A stretch of DNA of 5,892 nt from Chloroflexota bacterium (GCA_029555885.1 JAKPQT010000285.1:1-5892); one strand, 5' to 3'. Numbered from the stretch's first letter, positions 1 to 5,892 are shown. The notes: generated by a model from the sequence alone, not told the origin. Made by a program: numbers and translations.

Positions 1-1255
1 CTACGGCCGGCAGGCTGCGCTCTGTGAACATGCCGACCAGGTTATCGAACCGCCCGCCGCCCGTCACACTGCCGACGTTCGCCTCTTCAACGACAGTCTC
101 GTAGATGGAGCCCGTGTAATACTCCAGGCCGCGCGCCATCGAGACATCGACCCTGATGTATTGTTCCGGCACGCCCAGCCCCTCGAGGTAGCGCAGGATG
201 GTCTCTAACTCATCGAGACCCTCAACGGCCAGGGGATAGGCGGCCAGTTCCTCGCGCAGCGCGGCCAGGATGGTGCGGTTGTCGCCCTGCAGGTCGAGCA
301 GCGGCAGCAGCCCTTCCACGACGGCTTCGGGGATCAGGTCCCGTGTCCCGCCATAATACGTGCGCAGCGCCGGCGTCACCCCGCCGATGAGCTCGCCTGC
401 GGTATCCTGCAGCCGGTCCGACTCCACCGAGCCGGGCGGTACGGCCGCGAGCACCTCGCGCAGCGGCCCTGCCACAAGTTCCGCGAGGTCCATGGGGAAG
501 GGCGTCGGTCCGTTGGCGCCGGGCAGCGTCTCCCCCGCCAGCCGCTCTGCCAGCGCGTCCAGGCCGACCTTACCCTGAAGGTACAGCCGAGCTACCTTGC
601 GGATGGCATCGCGCACCGGGTCGGGCAGGCCCGCAGCTAACATCTCTTGTCTCACGCCCTCAACGCCGATCTTGGGCAGCTTGTCCACCGACTGATACAG
701 CTCCTTGAGCAGGCCGGCGGGCACGCCCGCGAAATGACCGAGGCCGATCAGCAGCTTGCGGTTGTTGACGTTAATCTTGAACTTACGGAAGCCGAGCCGG
801 TAGAGCGCAGTATAGATGACGGCGATGGTCTCCGCGTCGGCCAGCATGCTTGTGCTGCCTACCGTATCCACGTCGCACTGGTAGAACTCGCGCCAGCGGC
901 CCCGCTGGGGCCGGTCCGCGCGCCAGACCGGCGCTAAATGATACCGCTTGAAGGGTTTGGGCAGGTTGGGGTACATCGCCACGACGCGCGACAGGGGCAC
1001 CGACAGGTCGTAGCGCAGCATCAGGCGCTCGTCCTTGCCGCCGTAGGTGGCCGAGTAAATCAAGCGTTCCGCCTCGGGGCCGTACTTGCCCGTCAACGTC
1101 TCTTCCAGCTCGAGCGCCGGCGTCTGCAGCGGCTCGAAGCCGAACTCCTCGAACACGCCGCGAATTACATCCATGACATACTGCCGGCGCACCATCTGCT
1201 CCGGCAGAATATCGCGCATCCCTCTGGGTACGCGCGGCTCAACCTTCGCTGCCAT
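1..1255 (-). CDS. hisS: Histidyl-tRNA synthetase, eukaryote/archaea-like type, 3' end cut by window edge
   Basis: Class II aminoacyl-tRNA synthetase that charges tRNA-His with histidine in the cytoplasm. The reading frame is open from ATG 1255-1253 to the window edge, giving 418 complete codons; it was identified by translating the minus strand. The N-terminus (VPRGMRDILPEQM, residues 9-21) is the usual HisRS opening. Catalytic-core motifs visible are LRYDLSVP (80-87), GRWREFYQCD (119-128, motif 2 region), RGLEYYTG (375-382, histidine-binding motif HisA) and GGGRFDNLVGMF (399-410). The motif 3 arginine and the C-terminal anticodon-binding domain lie beyond the window. LRYDL instead of LRPEGT and REFYQCD instead of RQFHQ mark the eukaryote/archaea-like branch that some bacteria carry. 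The start is supported by an AAGGAGG ribosome site seven bases upstream. Expression is probably controlled by the His leader and attenuator just upstream. Confidence 0.95.
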   Translation of the reverse strand, partial: MAAKVEPRVPRGMRDILPEQMVRRQYVMDVIRGVFEEFGFEPLQTPALELEETLTGKYGPEAERLIYSATYGGKDERLMLRYDLSVPLSRVVAMYPNLPKPFKRYHLAPVWRADRPQRGRWREFYQCDVDTVGSTSMLADAETIAVIYTALYRLGFRKFKINVNNRKLLIGLGHFAGVPAGLLKELYQSVDKLPKIGVEGVRQEMLAAGLPDPVRDAIRKVARLYLQGKVGLDALAERLAGETLPGANGPTPFPMDLAELVAGPLREVLAAVPPGSVESDRLQDTAGELIGGVTPALRTYYGGTRDLIPEAVVEGLLPLLDLQGDNRTILAALREELAAYPLAVEGLDELETILRYLEGLGVPEQYIRVDVSMARGLEYYTGSIYETVVEEANVGSVTGGGRFDNLVGMFTERSLPAV

Positions 1256-1262
1256 CTTCCTG

Positions 1263-1269
1263 CCTCCTT
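1263..1269 (-). promoter_or_regulatory. Ribosome binding site of hisS
   Basis: On the minus strand this reads AAGGAGG, a near-perfect anti-Shine-Dalgarno match, seven bases before the hisS ATG at 1255. It fixes the start of hisS. It lies downstream of the terminator hairpin, so it is transcribed only on read-through. Confidence 0.85.
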
Positions 1270-1303
1270 CTGAACCCTCAGCGAGCGGGTAATCCAAGAC
1301 AAC

Positions 1304-1337
1304 AAAAAGGGCGTGGAACCGTCACAGTTCCACGCCC
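1304..1337 (-). terminator. Intrinsic terminator in the hisS leader (attenuator)
   Basis: On the minus strand GGGCGTGGAAC (1337-1327) pairs perfectly with GTTCCACGCCC (1319-1309). This gives an 11-bp GC-rich stem with a 7-base loop (TGTGACG), followed at once by TTTTT (1308-1304) and then GTTGT. On the plus strand no T-run follows the hairpin, so its direction is clear. It lies between the His leader ORF and hisS and would stop transcripts before hisS unless an alternative fold forms. It could also end read-through transcripts from the sulfatase-DUF3565 unit. A strong terminator about 50 bases in front of an essential gene and downstream of that gene's own promoter is best explained as an attenuator. 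Confidence 0.85.
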
Positions 1338-1383
1338 AGGGAAACCACCGTTGCGCAGCGCGCCATCAATCGCCAGCAGTCTC

Positions 1384-1443
1384 CTAAGCGTGGAGCGGCT
1401 GATGATGATGGACGACTACCAAAACAACGCTGCGTTTCAACAT
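1384..1443 (-). CDS. Histidine-rich leader peptide of hisS
   Basis: A 19-codon ORF from ATG 1443-1441 to TAG 1386-1384 encodes MLKRSVVLVVVHHHQPLHA. Three consecutive CAT codons (1410-1402) and a later CAC (1392-1390) make 4 of 19 residues histidine. It lies between a promoter and an intrinsic terminator ahead of hisS. Leader peptides rich in the regulated amino acid are the sensor in transcription attenuation, for example the E. coli his operon leader with seven His codons and the pheST leader for a synthetase operon. Here a ribosome slowed at the His codons by scarce charged tRNA-His would favour read-through into hisS. No Shine-Dalgarno is present: the ATG begins six bases after the -10 box, so translation may be leaderless. 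The Val/Leu-rich first half (VVLVVV) is unexplained. Confidence 0.8.
   Translation of the reverse strand: MLKRSVVLVVVHHHQPLHA
1386..1394 (-). promoter_or_regulatory. Candidate antiterminator strand at the end of the leader ORF
   Basis: The minus-strand sequence TCCACGCTT at the 3' end of the leader ORF can pair with GGGCGTGGA (1337-1329), the 5' arm of the terminator. This gives seven Watson-Crick pairs and two G-U pairs. A ribosome paused at the first His codons (1410-1405) would leave this strand exposed, whereas one at the stop codon would cover it. That matches read-through when charged tRNA-His is scarce and termination when it is plentiful. The pairing is seen in the sequence; the mechanism is inferred. 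Confidence 0.45.
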
Positions 1444-1449
1444 GGCGCC

Positions 1450-1478
1450 ATCATAGCACGGCCCGATGGGAAGGGCAA
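1450..1478 (-). promoter_or_regulatory. Sigma70-type promoter for the His leader and hisS
   Basis: On the minus strand TTGCCC (1478-1473) is followed after exactly 17 bases by TATGAT (1455-1450). A TGC directly before the -10 box matches the extended -10 element. The predicted transcription start, seven bases past the -10 box, is about 1443, which is the A of the leader peptide ATG. The promoter lies in the short gap just after the DUF3565 stop codon, so hisS has its own transcript. Confidence 0.7.
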
Positions 1479-1503
1479 ATTCCGCAATGCTGGCAACAGG
1501 ACG

Positions 1504-1722
1504 TCAGAATCGCTCGATGATAAATGTCGGCGGCTCGCCAGCATCGCAGCGCACGCAGTTCAGCTCGTAGCCCAGGAAGCGCGCCCGGCCCTCCGGCGTC
1601 AGCACCCACGGACGGTCGGCCAGGGGCGGGGTATGGCGGACGTGCTGGCCGTGGCCGCACGCCAGCACTGCCACCCAATCGCCCAGGGCGTCCTGCTGCC
1701 AGCCGACGATAGCCCGCTGCAC
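1504..1722 (-). CDS. Small Cys/His protein of the DUF3565 family
   Basis: A 72-residue protein of unknown function that I recognise as DUF3565-like from its whole-length pattern: AIVGWQQDALGDWVA near the start, CGHGQHVRH (22-30), RPWVLTPEGR (37-46) and LGYELNCVRCD (50-60). The paired C22/H24, H27/H30 and C56/C59 look like a small metal-binding site, probably zinc; this is inferred from spacing. It has no signal peptide or membrane segment. The GTG start (1722-1720) lies one base after the sulfatase TAG, with AAGGG about eight bases upstream, so translation is probably coupled to the sulfatase gene. The reading frame is full length for this family. Whether it has any functional link to the sulfatase is unknown. 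Confidence 0.8.
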   Translation of the reverse strand: MQRAIVGWQQDALGDWVAVLACGHGQHVRHTPPLADRPWVLTPEGRARFLGYELNCVRCDAGEPPTFIIERF

Positions 1723-1723
1723 C

Positions 1724-3214
1724 CTACTTGCCCTTCAGCCGGGTGGCCGCGCGCATTTCGAGCCCGGTGCCGTAGTCGAGTTGGCGGGGCTCGTACTCCT
1801 CTTCCTCGCGCTGCCGTGTCATCAGCGTGTAGTCCCAGGTCGCGGGCCGCGCGTCCGTACGCCAGGGGCGGCGCTCCCAGTAGTAGCCGCGGAAGGGGTC
1901 GCGCGTTTCATTCATCCAGTCGAGCAGCCGGTCGTGGAGCCGGTCACGCACCGCGGCATAGGTGGGATCCTCGATCAGGTTCCGCATCTCGTACGGATCT
2001 GTCTCCAGGTCGTACAACTCGTCGGTCGTCAGCAGGTTGACCACCAGCTTGTAGCGCGGCGTGCAGCAGGCGCGCACCGGCTGGAAGCCGCCAAACCCGT
2101 CATGGTCTACCTCGTAGCGGCCGAACTCCATGAACACGGCGTCGGCCGCGGCCAGGTCGGGCTGGCGGAACACCGGCGCCAGGCTGCGACCGTGAAACGT
2201 CCTGGACTGCGGGATCCCCAGCACATCCAGAATGGTCGGCGTGACGTCGATATGGGACACCAGGGCCTGCGAGACGGCGCCCGCAGGCGCATGGCCGGGC
2301 CAGCGGACGATGAAGGGCATGTTGACGACTTCCTCGTACATGGCCGGGCCTTTGTTGCCCAGGCAGTGCGAGCCGAGCAGGTCGCCGTGGTCCGAAGTAT
2401 AGATGACGAGCGCGCCCGGTGCGCAGCGATCCACCGCGGCCAGCACGCGGCCGATCTCGTCATCCACGAAGCTGTTGCAGCCGAAGTAGTCCGGGTGCAC
2501 GATCTGGAACGCATCGCGGTCGCTGTCCACCGCCGCGCCGGCCCAGGCCCGGTGGTGCGCAGGCTTGTCGGCCAGCGTGTCCCAGACGTTGGGCCGCTTC
2601 GGGAACCGGTAGTCGCGGTACATCTCGGAGAAGGGCCGGGGGCAGATGAAGGGGTGGTGCGGCTCGTCATAGGAGAGCACGAGCAGGAAATCGTCGCCGG
2701 CGTGCTGTTCCAGGTAGCGGATGGCACGGTCGGAACAGCGGCGGCCGTAGGTGAAATCGGCGGTGAGGTTGGGGTCGCGGTTGAGCGCGGGCGAGCGGGA
2801 GGCCACGCGCTCCTCCGGCGTCAGTTCCTCCAGATAGTTGCGCATGTCGTACCAGCAGGCCGGGTCCCAACCTGGCGCGGCGTGACCCAGCCCGAAATAG
2901 TCGCTGCCGTCCAAATGCCACTTGCCGATGTAGGCCGCGGGGATGCCGTGATCCGCAACGCGCTGGCCGAGCGTCCGGATATTGTCGCCCGGCGCGAGCG
3001 AGTTGGCCCAGCCGCCGTTGAGGTGGGGGTAGGTGCCGGTGAACAGGGCGGCGCGGGCCGGGCCGCACACGGGTTGGCAGGTGTACGCGTGTTCGAAGCG
3101 CACGCCCTCGCTGGCGAGCCGGTCCAGCGCGGGGGTCCGCAGGCCCGTATCCGCATAGCAGCCGACCATGTCCTTGCGCTGCGTATCGGTCATGATGAAG
3201 ATGACTTGGGGCAT
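1724..3214 (-). CDS. Type I (formylglycine-dependent) sulfatase, cytoplasmic
   Basis: A 496-residue member of the alkaline-phosphatase-superfamily sulfatases, which hydrolyse sulfate esters. The active-site signature CGPARAALFTG (50-60) fits C-x-P-x-R-x4-T-G, with Cys50 the residue converted to formylglycine by a separate maturase not seen here. Other expected active-site elements are D10 in IMTDTQ (metal), GKWH (97-100), DEPHHPF (183-189) and SDHGDLLGSH (274-283) followed by K288. The LYDLETDPYEMRNL segment is typical of the C-terminal subdomain. It starts directly with the core strand MPQVIFIM and has no signal peptide, so it should act in the cytoplasm on imported or intracellular substrates. 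The substrate cannot be told from sequence; carbohydrate or aryl sulfates are possible, and a phosphonate monoesterase is a less likely alternative. GAGG about seven bases upstream supports the ATG. DUF3565 follows after one base. Confidence 0.9.
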   Translation of the reverse strand: MPQVIFIMTDTQRKDMVGCYADTGLRTPALDRLASEGVRFEHAYTCQPVCGPARAALFTGTYPHLNGGWANSLAPGDNIRTLGQRVADHGIPAAYIGKWHLDGSDYFGLGHAAPGWDPACWYDMRNYLEELTPEERVASRSPALNRDPNLTADFTYGRRCSDRAIRYLEQHAGDDFLLVLSYDEPHHPFICPRPFSEMYRDYRFPKRPNVWDTLADKPAHHRAWAGAAVDSDRDAFQIVHPDYFGCNSFVDDEIGRVLAAVDRCAPGALVIYTSDHGDLLGSHCLGNKGPAMYEEVVNMPFIVRWPGHAPAGAVSQALVSHIDVTPTILDVLGIPQSRTFHGRSLAPVFRQPDLAAADAVFMEFGRYEVDHDGFGGFQPVRACCTPRYKLVVNLLTTDELYDLETDPYEMRNLIEDPTYAAVRDRLHDRLLDWMNETRDPFRGYYWERRPWRTDARPATWDYTLMTRQREEEEYEPRQLDYGTGLEMRAATRLKGK

Positions 3215-3230
3215 GAGTCTCCCTCATTAG

Positions 3231-3279
3231 GTCTTGTTGGGGCAGGGACATCCGCAGGATGTCCCTGCCCCAACAAGAC
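3231..3279. repeat. Perfect 23-bp inverted repeat with 3-base loop
   Basis: Bases 3231-3253 are the exact reverse complement of 3257-3279, separated by GCA. The arm begins GTCTTGTTGGGG and ends GACATCC. It fills most of the 66-base gap between the ychF stop and the sulfatase start. Neither strand has a T-run after the hairpin, so it is not a classic intrinsic terminator. It could still block 3' exonucleases or cause pausing downstream of ychF. The perfect match and GC-rich arms also suit a short dispersed palindromic element (REP-like). Only a genome-wide search can tell these apart. Confidence 0.85.
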
Positions 3280-3280
3280 A

Positions 3281-4378
3281 TTAAACATTAAACCGGAAAT
3301 GGATGACGTCGCCGTCCTGCACGACGTACTCGCGGCCCTCCAGGCGCACCTGGCCGTGGGCGCGGGCGCCGGACAGACCGCCCGCGGCAACAATCGCAGC
3401 CTGCGGCGCGACTTCCGCGCGGATGAAGCCGCGCTGGATATCGGTGTGGATCAGGCCCGCGGCCTCGATGGCTGTCTGCCCGCGGCGCAGTGTCCATGCG
3501 CGCGTCTCTTTGCCGCCGGTGATGGTGAAGAAGGTGATGAGGTCCAGCAAGCGGTAGCTGGCGCGCACGAGCTGGTGAAGGCTCGGCTCGGCCAGCCCCA
3601 GGTCGGCGCGGTAGGCTGCGGCCTCGTCTGCGGGCCAGGTGCTCAGTTCGGCCTCGCAGAGCGCGCAGAGGGCGATGCACGCCGCGCCTTCGGCGGCTGC
3701 GCGCGCCTGCACGGGCTCCGCGGCCGGGCCACCTGTGGGCAGCGCGGCCTCGCTCACGTTGACGACATAGAGCCTTGGCTTGCCGCTGAGGAGGTTCAGG
3801 TCCGCGGTCCAGTCGGCGTGTGCAGCCGGTTCGTCGAAGGCGACCGCGGCCTGGCCGCCGTTCAGGTGGCTGCGCAGCCGGGCCAACCACGCGAGCTGGT
3901 CTGCGAAATCGCGCGGATGGGCCTTGGCCATGCCCTGCACCTTTTCGATGCGACGGTCGACCGTGCCGACATCGGCCAGGATGAGCTCGGTTTCGAGCGT
4001 CTCCAGGTCGGCCACGGGATCCACGTTGTCGCCCGTCGTGGGTACATCCGGGTCATCGAACCCGCGCAGGACCAGCAGGACGGCATCGACGTTACGGATG
4101 TGGCCGAGGAACTGGTTGCCCAGGCCCTCCCCCCGGCTCGCGCCCTTGACGAGGCCCGCGATGTCCACGAACTCGACCGCCGCGGGCACGACGCGCTCCG
4201 GCTGGATCAGCGCGGCCAGCGCGTCGAGGCGGGAGTCGGGTACGGCTGCGACACCGATGTTCGGATCGATCGTGGTGAAGGGATAGGGCGCAGTCGCCGC
4301 GCCTGCCTGGGTCAGTGCGTTGAACAGGGTGGACTTCCCGGCATTGGGGAGTCCGACGATGCCGATTTGCAGGCTCAT
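3281..4378 (-). CDS. ychF: YchF/Ola1-type ribosome-associated ATPase of the Obg family
   Basis: A 365-residue conserved P-loop NTPase related to Obg; family members prefer ATP and bind ribosomes, with roles in translation and stress responses. Visible are the P-loop GLPNAGKS (9-16), the switch I region with PFTTIDPNIG (33-42), the G3/switch II DIAGLVKGASRGEGLGNQFL (72-91), and NVSE (207-210) in place of the GTP-specifying NKxD, as expected of this subfamily. A C-terminal TGS domain spans roughly residues 280-365 (from FFTITGGKETRAW to the end HFRFNV). Length is normal for the family. The ATG overlaps the TGA of the upstream serine hydrolase (ATGA, 4375-4378), and GGAGG lies eight bases upstream inside that gene, so the two are cotranscribed and probably coupled. 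The stop is followed at once by the 23-bp palindrome. Confidence 0.97.
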   Translation of the reverse strand: MSLQIGIVGLPNAGKSTLFNALTQAGAATAPYPFTTIDPNIGVAAVPDSRLDALAALIQPERVVPAAVEFVDIAGLVKGASRGEGLGNQFLGHIRNVDAVLLVLRGFDDPDVPTTGDNVDPVADLETLETELILADVGTVDRRIEKVQGMAKAHPRDFADQLAWLARLRSHLNGGQAAVAFDEPAAHADWTADLNLLSGKPRLYVVNVSEAALPTGGPAAEPVQARAAAEGAACIALCALCEAELSTWPADEAAAYRADLGLAEPSLHQLVRASYRLLDLITFFTITGGKETRAWTLRRGQTAIEAAGLIHTDIQRGFIRAEVAPQAAIVAAGGLSGARAHGQVRLEGREYVVQDGDVIHFRFNV

Positions 4379-5742
4379 GGCTCCGTCCTCCGGTGCATCC
4401 GCCCGCCTGCACGCAGCCAGGTGATAACACCCTCCTCGCGCAGGAACTCAACCTGTGTCCCTTTCGCCGGCTCTGCAGTCGCAATGAATCGGTCCGGTCC
4501 GCACATCAGGACGCGGAAGGGGGGCCCCGCGGGGCCGGGTGGCGAGTTTTTCGTGGGGAAGCCGCCTTTTGGCACTTCCTCGATCACCAGGGCTTCACCT
4601 TCCGCGCGCACGATGAGATCGTCGAGCAGGGCCGCATAGTATCCGGCATATTCTGCCAGTTGGTCGGACGGCACAGGGATGGGCTGCGGGTCCTCGACGA
4701 CAATGCCTAACCACAGCTTCAGGGCGAGCCGCAGCACCGGCGTGGTCAGCTCGCTGCCGCGGTCGGAGTTTGTGAGGATGGTGCAGGCATAGCGCCGGCC
4801 CGGCACCATCTGGAATGCCGACTGCTGGCCATTGGTCGCGCCGCCGTGGCGGACGATGCGCGCGCCGGGCACGTCGCGGATGAACCAGGAGAGGCCAACC
4901 GACTCGCCATTGGCTGCCTGTACGTAGGGCGTTTGCATGTGCGCAATGGATTCCGCGGTCAGCAGGCGGGTCCCGTCTCGGGTCACGCCGCTGTGCATGT
5001 GGAAGCGGGCGTAAGTCAACTGGTCGCGGACGGTGGAGACCAGCCCGCCGGCGGGGCCAGCAGTCCGCGCCAATGCCCACGGGCGGGCGACCTTCGGCGG
5101 TTCGCGGCTGTTGTCCTCGTACACTGCTTCATGGCCCACGGCGACACGATGGGTGATGCACTGCTCGGCGAAGAAGAAGGAGCGGTCCATGCCTAGCGGG
5201 CCCAGGAGCATCTCCTGAGCCAGGTGCTCGAACGGCATCCCGGCCGCCACCTCGAGGACACGGCCCGCGAGGTAGAAAGCTGCGTTGTTGTAGGACCAGT
5301 AGCGGCCAAGAGGCGTAATCTGCGGCAGCGTCACCATGCGCTCCACGATCCTGGCGAGCGCATCGTCGCCTGGCCCCAGGTCGTCGAAGTAGTCGCCGGC
5401 CCATCCGCCGGTGTGAGTAAAGAGGTGGCGCACGGTTACGCGGGCGGCGACTTCCTCATCTGCCAGGCGCAGATCAGGCAGGTAAGTGCGCACAGGCGCG
5501 TCGAGTGCGAGCCGGCCTTGCTCGACCAGGCGCATCGCCAGGGTTGCAGTGATGGTTTTCGTCGTGGAGCCGACCTGGAACAAGGTATTGCCGTCGACCG
5601 GCAGGGGATGCTCTACGCTGGTGACACCGAACCCGGCGACATGCTTTTCATCGCCGCTGAGGATCCCGATGGCGACGCCGGGCACATTCCGCCGCGCCAT
5701 TTCCTGCTCGATGAGTTCAGCGATGGATTGGAAGTTTGCCAT
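4375..5742 (-). CDS. Beta-lactamase-fold serine hydrolase (class C / DD-peptidase-like)
   Basis: A 455-residue serine hydrolase of the beta-lactamase/penicillin-binding-protein C family. The catalytic triplets are present: S59-T-T-K62 (SxxK), Y151-N-N153 (YxN) within GRYWSYNNAAF, and H299-G-G301 (the KTG-like third motif). The FTHTGG segment (108-113) is also typical. After the catalytic domain (about 1-350) comes a roughly 90-residue region, probably a beta-rich C-terminal domain as in many family members. That region contains a short Pro/Gly tract (PPGPAGPP). There is no signal peptide or lipobox, so it is predicted cytoplasmic, and an esterase, amidase or peptidase role is more likely than cell-wall work or antibiotic resistance. 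The substrate is unknown. GGAGG four to five bases before the ATG supports the start. It is the first gene of the unit with ychF. Confidence 0.92.
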   Translation of the reverse strand: MANFQSIAELIEQEMARRNVPGVAIGILSGDEKHVAGFGVTSVEHPLPVDGNTLFQVGSTTKTITATLAMRLVEQGRLALDAPVRTYLPDLRLADEEVAARVTVRHLFTHTGGWAGDYFDDLGPGDDALARIVERMVTLPQITPLGRYWSYNNAAFYLAGRVLEVAAGMPFEHLAQEMLLGPLGMDRSFFFAEQCITHRVAVGHEAVYEDNSREPPKVARPWALARTAGPAGGLVSTVRDQLTYARFHMHSGVTRDGTRLLTAESIAHMQTPYVQAANGESVGLSWFIRDVPGARIVRHGGATNGQQSAFQMVPGRRYACTILTNSDRGSELTTPVLRLALKLWLGIVVEDPQPIPVPSDQLAEYAGYYAALLDDLIVRAEGEALVIEEVPKGGFPTKNSPPGPAGPPFRVLMCGPDRFIATAEPAKGTQVEFLREEGVITWLRAGGRMHRRTEP

Positions 5743-5777
5743 AGGGCCTCCACGAAAAAGGGTGGGTCCATGCCGAT

Positions 5778-5805
5778 TTGCATTTTCGCCCGCCCTGGCT
5801 ATAAT
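5778..5805 (+). promoter_or_regulatory. Promoter of the tRNA-Pro gene
   Basis: TTGCAT (5778-5783) is followed after 16 bases by a perfect TATAAT (5800-5805). The predicted transcription start is about 5812, four bases before the mature tRNA 5' end. This would leave only a very short leader for RNase P to remove. Confidence 0.75.
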
Positions 5806-5810
5806 TGCAA
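5782..5810 (-). promoter_or_regulatory. Possible promoter of the serine hydrolase-ychF unit
   Basis: On the minus strand TTGCAA (5810-5805) is followed after 17 bases by GAAAAT (5787-5782), about 40 bases before the serine hydrolase ATG. Both boxes match consensus at only four of six positions, so this is a tentative call. It overlaps the oppositely directed tRNA promoter. Confidence 0.35.
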
Positions 5811-5815
5811 GCGTA

Positions 5816-5891
<76 letters not shown>

Positions 5892-5892
5892 T

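Noticed and set aside
647..1273. Plus-strand ORFs opposite the start and middle of hisS
   Set aside because: The minus strand encodes continuous HisRS here with all expected motifs, and the plus-strand frames give no recognisable protein.
1304..1443. T-box riboswitch ahead of hisS
   Set aside because: GTGGAAC in the terminator arm recalls the T-box motif, but the full conserved sequence is absent. The promoter leaves only about 105 bases before the terminator, too little for a standard stem I, and the His-rich ORF explains the region better.
1451..1678. Minus-strand 75-codon ORF overlapping DUF3565 and the promoter
   Set aside because: It is in a different frame from the DUF3565 protein, which matches a known family along its whole length. 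It has an Arg/Pro/Ala composition typical of shadow frames.
1351..2040. Plus-strand 229-codon ORF spanning the hisS leader, DUF3565 and the end of the sulfatase gene
   Set aside because: It is antisense to two recognised genes and to the promoter and leader. It is low in sequence complexity and has no convincing ribosome site.
4510..4545. Self-complementary GC-rich run in the serine hydrolase gene
   Set aside because: It encodes the Pro/Gly tract PPGPAGPP in an intact frame. Gly and Pro codons on opposite strands naturally create such palindromes, so no separate element is needed.
1781..4639. A 952-codon plus-strand ORF
   Set aside because: It lies antisense to the clearly recognisable sulfatase and ychF and crosses their junction. 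Its translation shows no family motif. Long antisense frames without stops are common in GC-rich coding DNA.

Overview
The window is GC-rich, bacterial and densely coding. All protein genes lie on the minus strand, and one tRNA gene lies on the plus strand at the right edge. The eukaryote/archaea-like histidyl-tRNA synthetase, the style of the YchF protein and the mix of sulfatase and cytoplasmic serine-hydrolase genes suggest an environmental bacterium, perhaps Chloroflexota. That placement is an inference; nothing in the window proves it.

Layout from right to left, the direction of transcription. At 5816-5890 a proline tRNA (anticodon CGG) is read to the right from its own promoter. Diverging from it is a two-gene unit: a beta-lactamase-fold serine hydrolase (4375-5742) whose stop overlaps the start of ychF (3281-4378) by four bases. 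A 23-bp perfect inverted repeat (3231-3279) fills the short gap after ychF. Next come a type I sulfatase (1724-3214) and, one base later, a small DUF3565-type Cys/His protein (1504-1722, GTG start).

The last unit is hisS, cut by the left edge (1-1255). The 248 bases in front of it are the most interesting part of the window. Just after the DUF3565 stop there is a good sigma70-type promoter (1450-1478). It is followed by a 19-codon ORF, MLKRSVVLVVVHHHQPLHA (1384-1443), with a His-His-His run and a fourth His codon. A strong intrinsic terminator (1304-1337) comes next, then a strong Shine-Dalgarno and the hisS ATG. This is the layout of ribosome-mediated transcription attenuation: histidyl-tRNA supply would be sensed by translation of the histidine codons and would set read-through into the gene for the enzyme that charges that tRNA. 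The leader ATG sits where transcription is predicted to begin, so the leader peptide may be translated from a leaderless RNA. The end of the leader ORF is also complementary to the 5' arm of the terminator, giving a simple candidate antiterminator.

The other genes look like ordinary housekeeping and metabolic genes. I see no CRISPR array, insertion sequence, phage gene or defence system.
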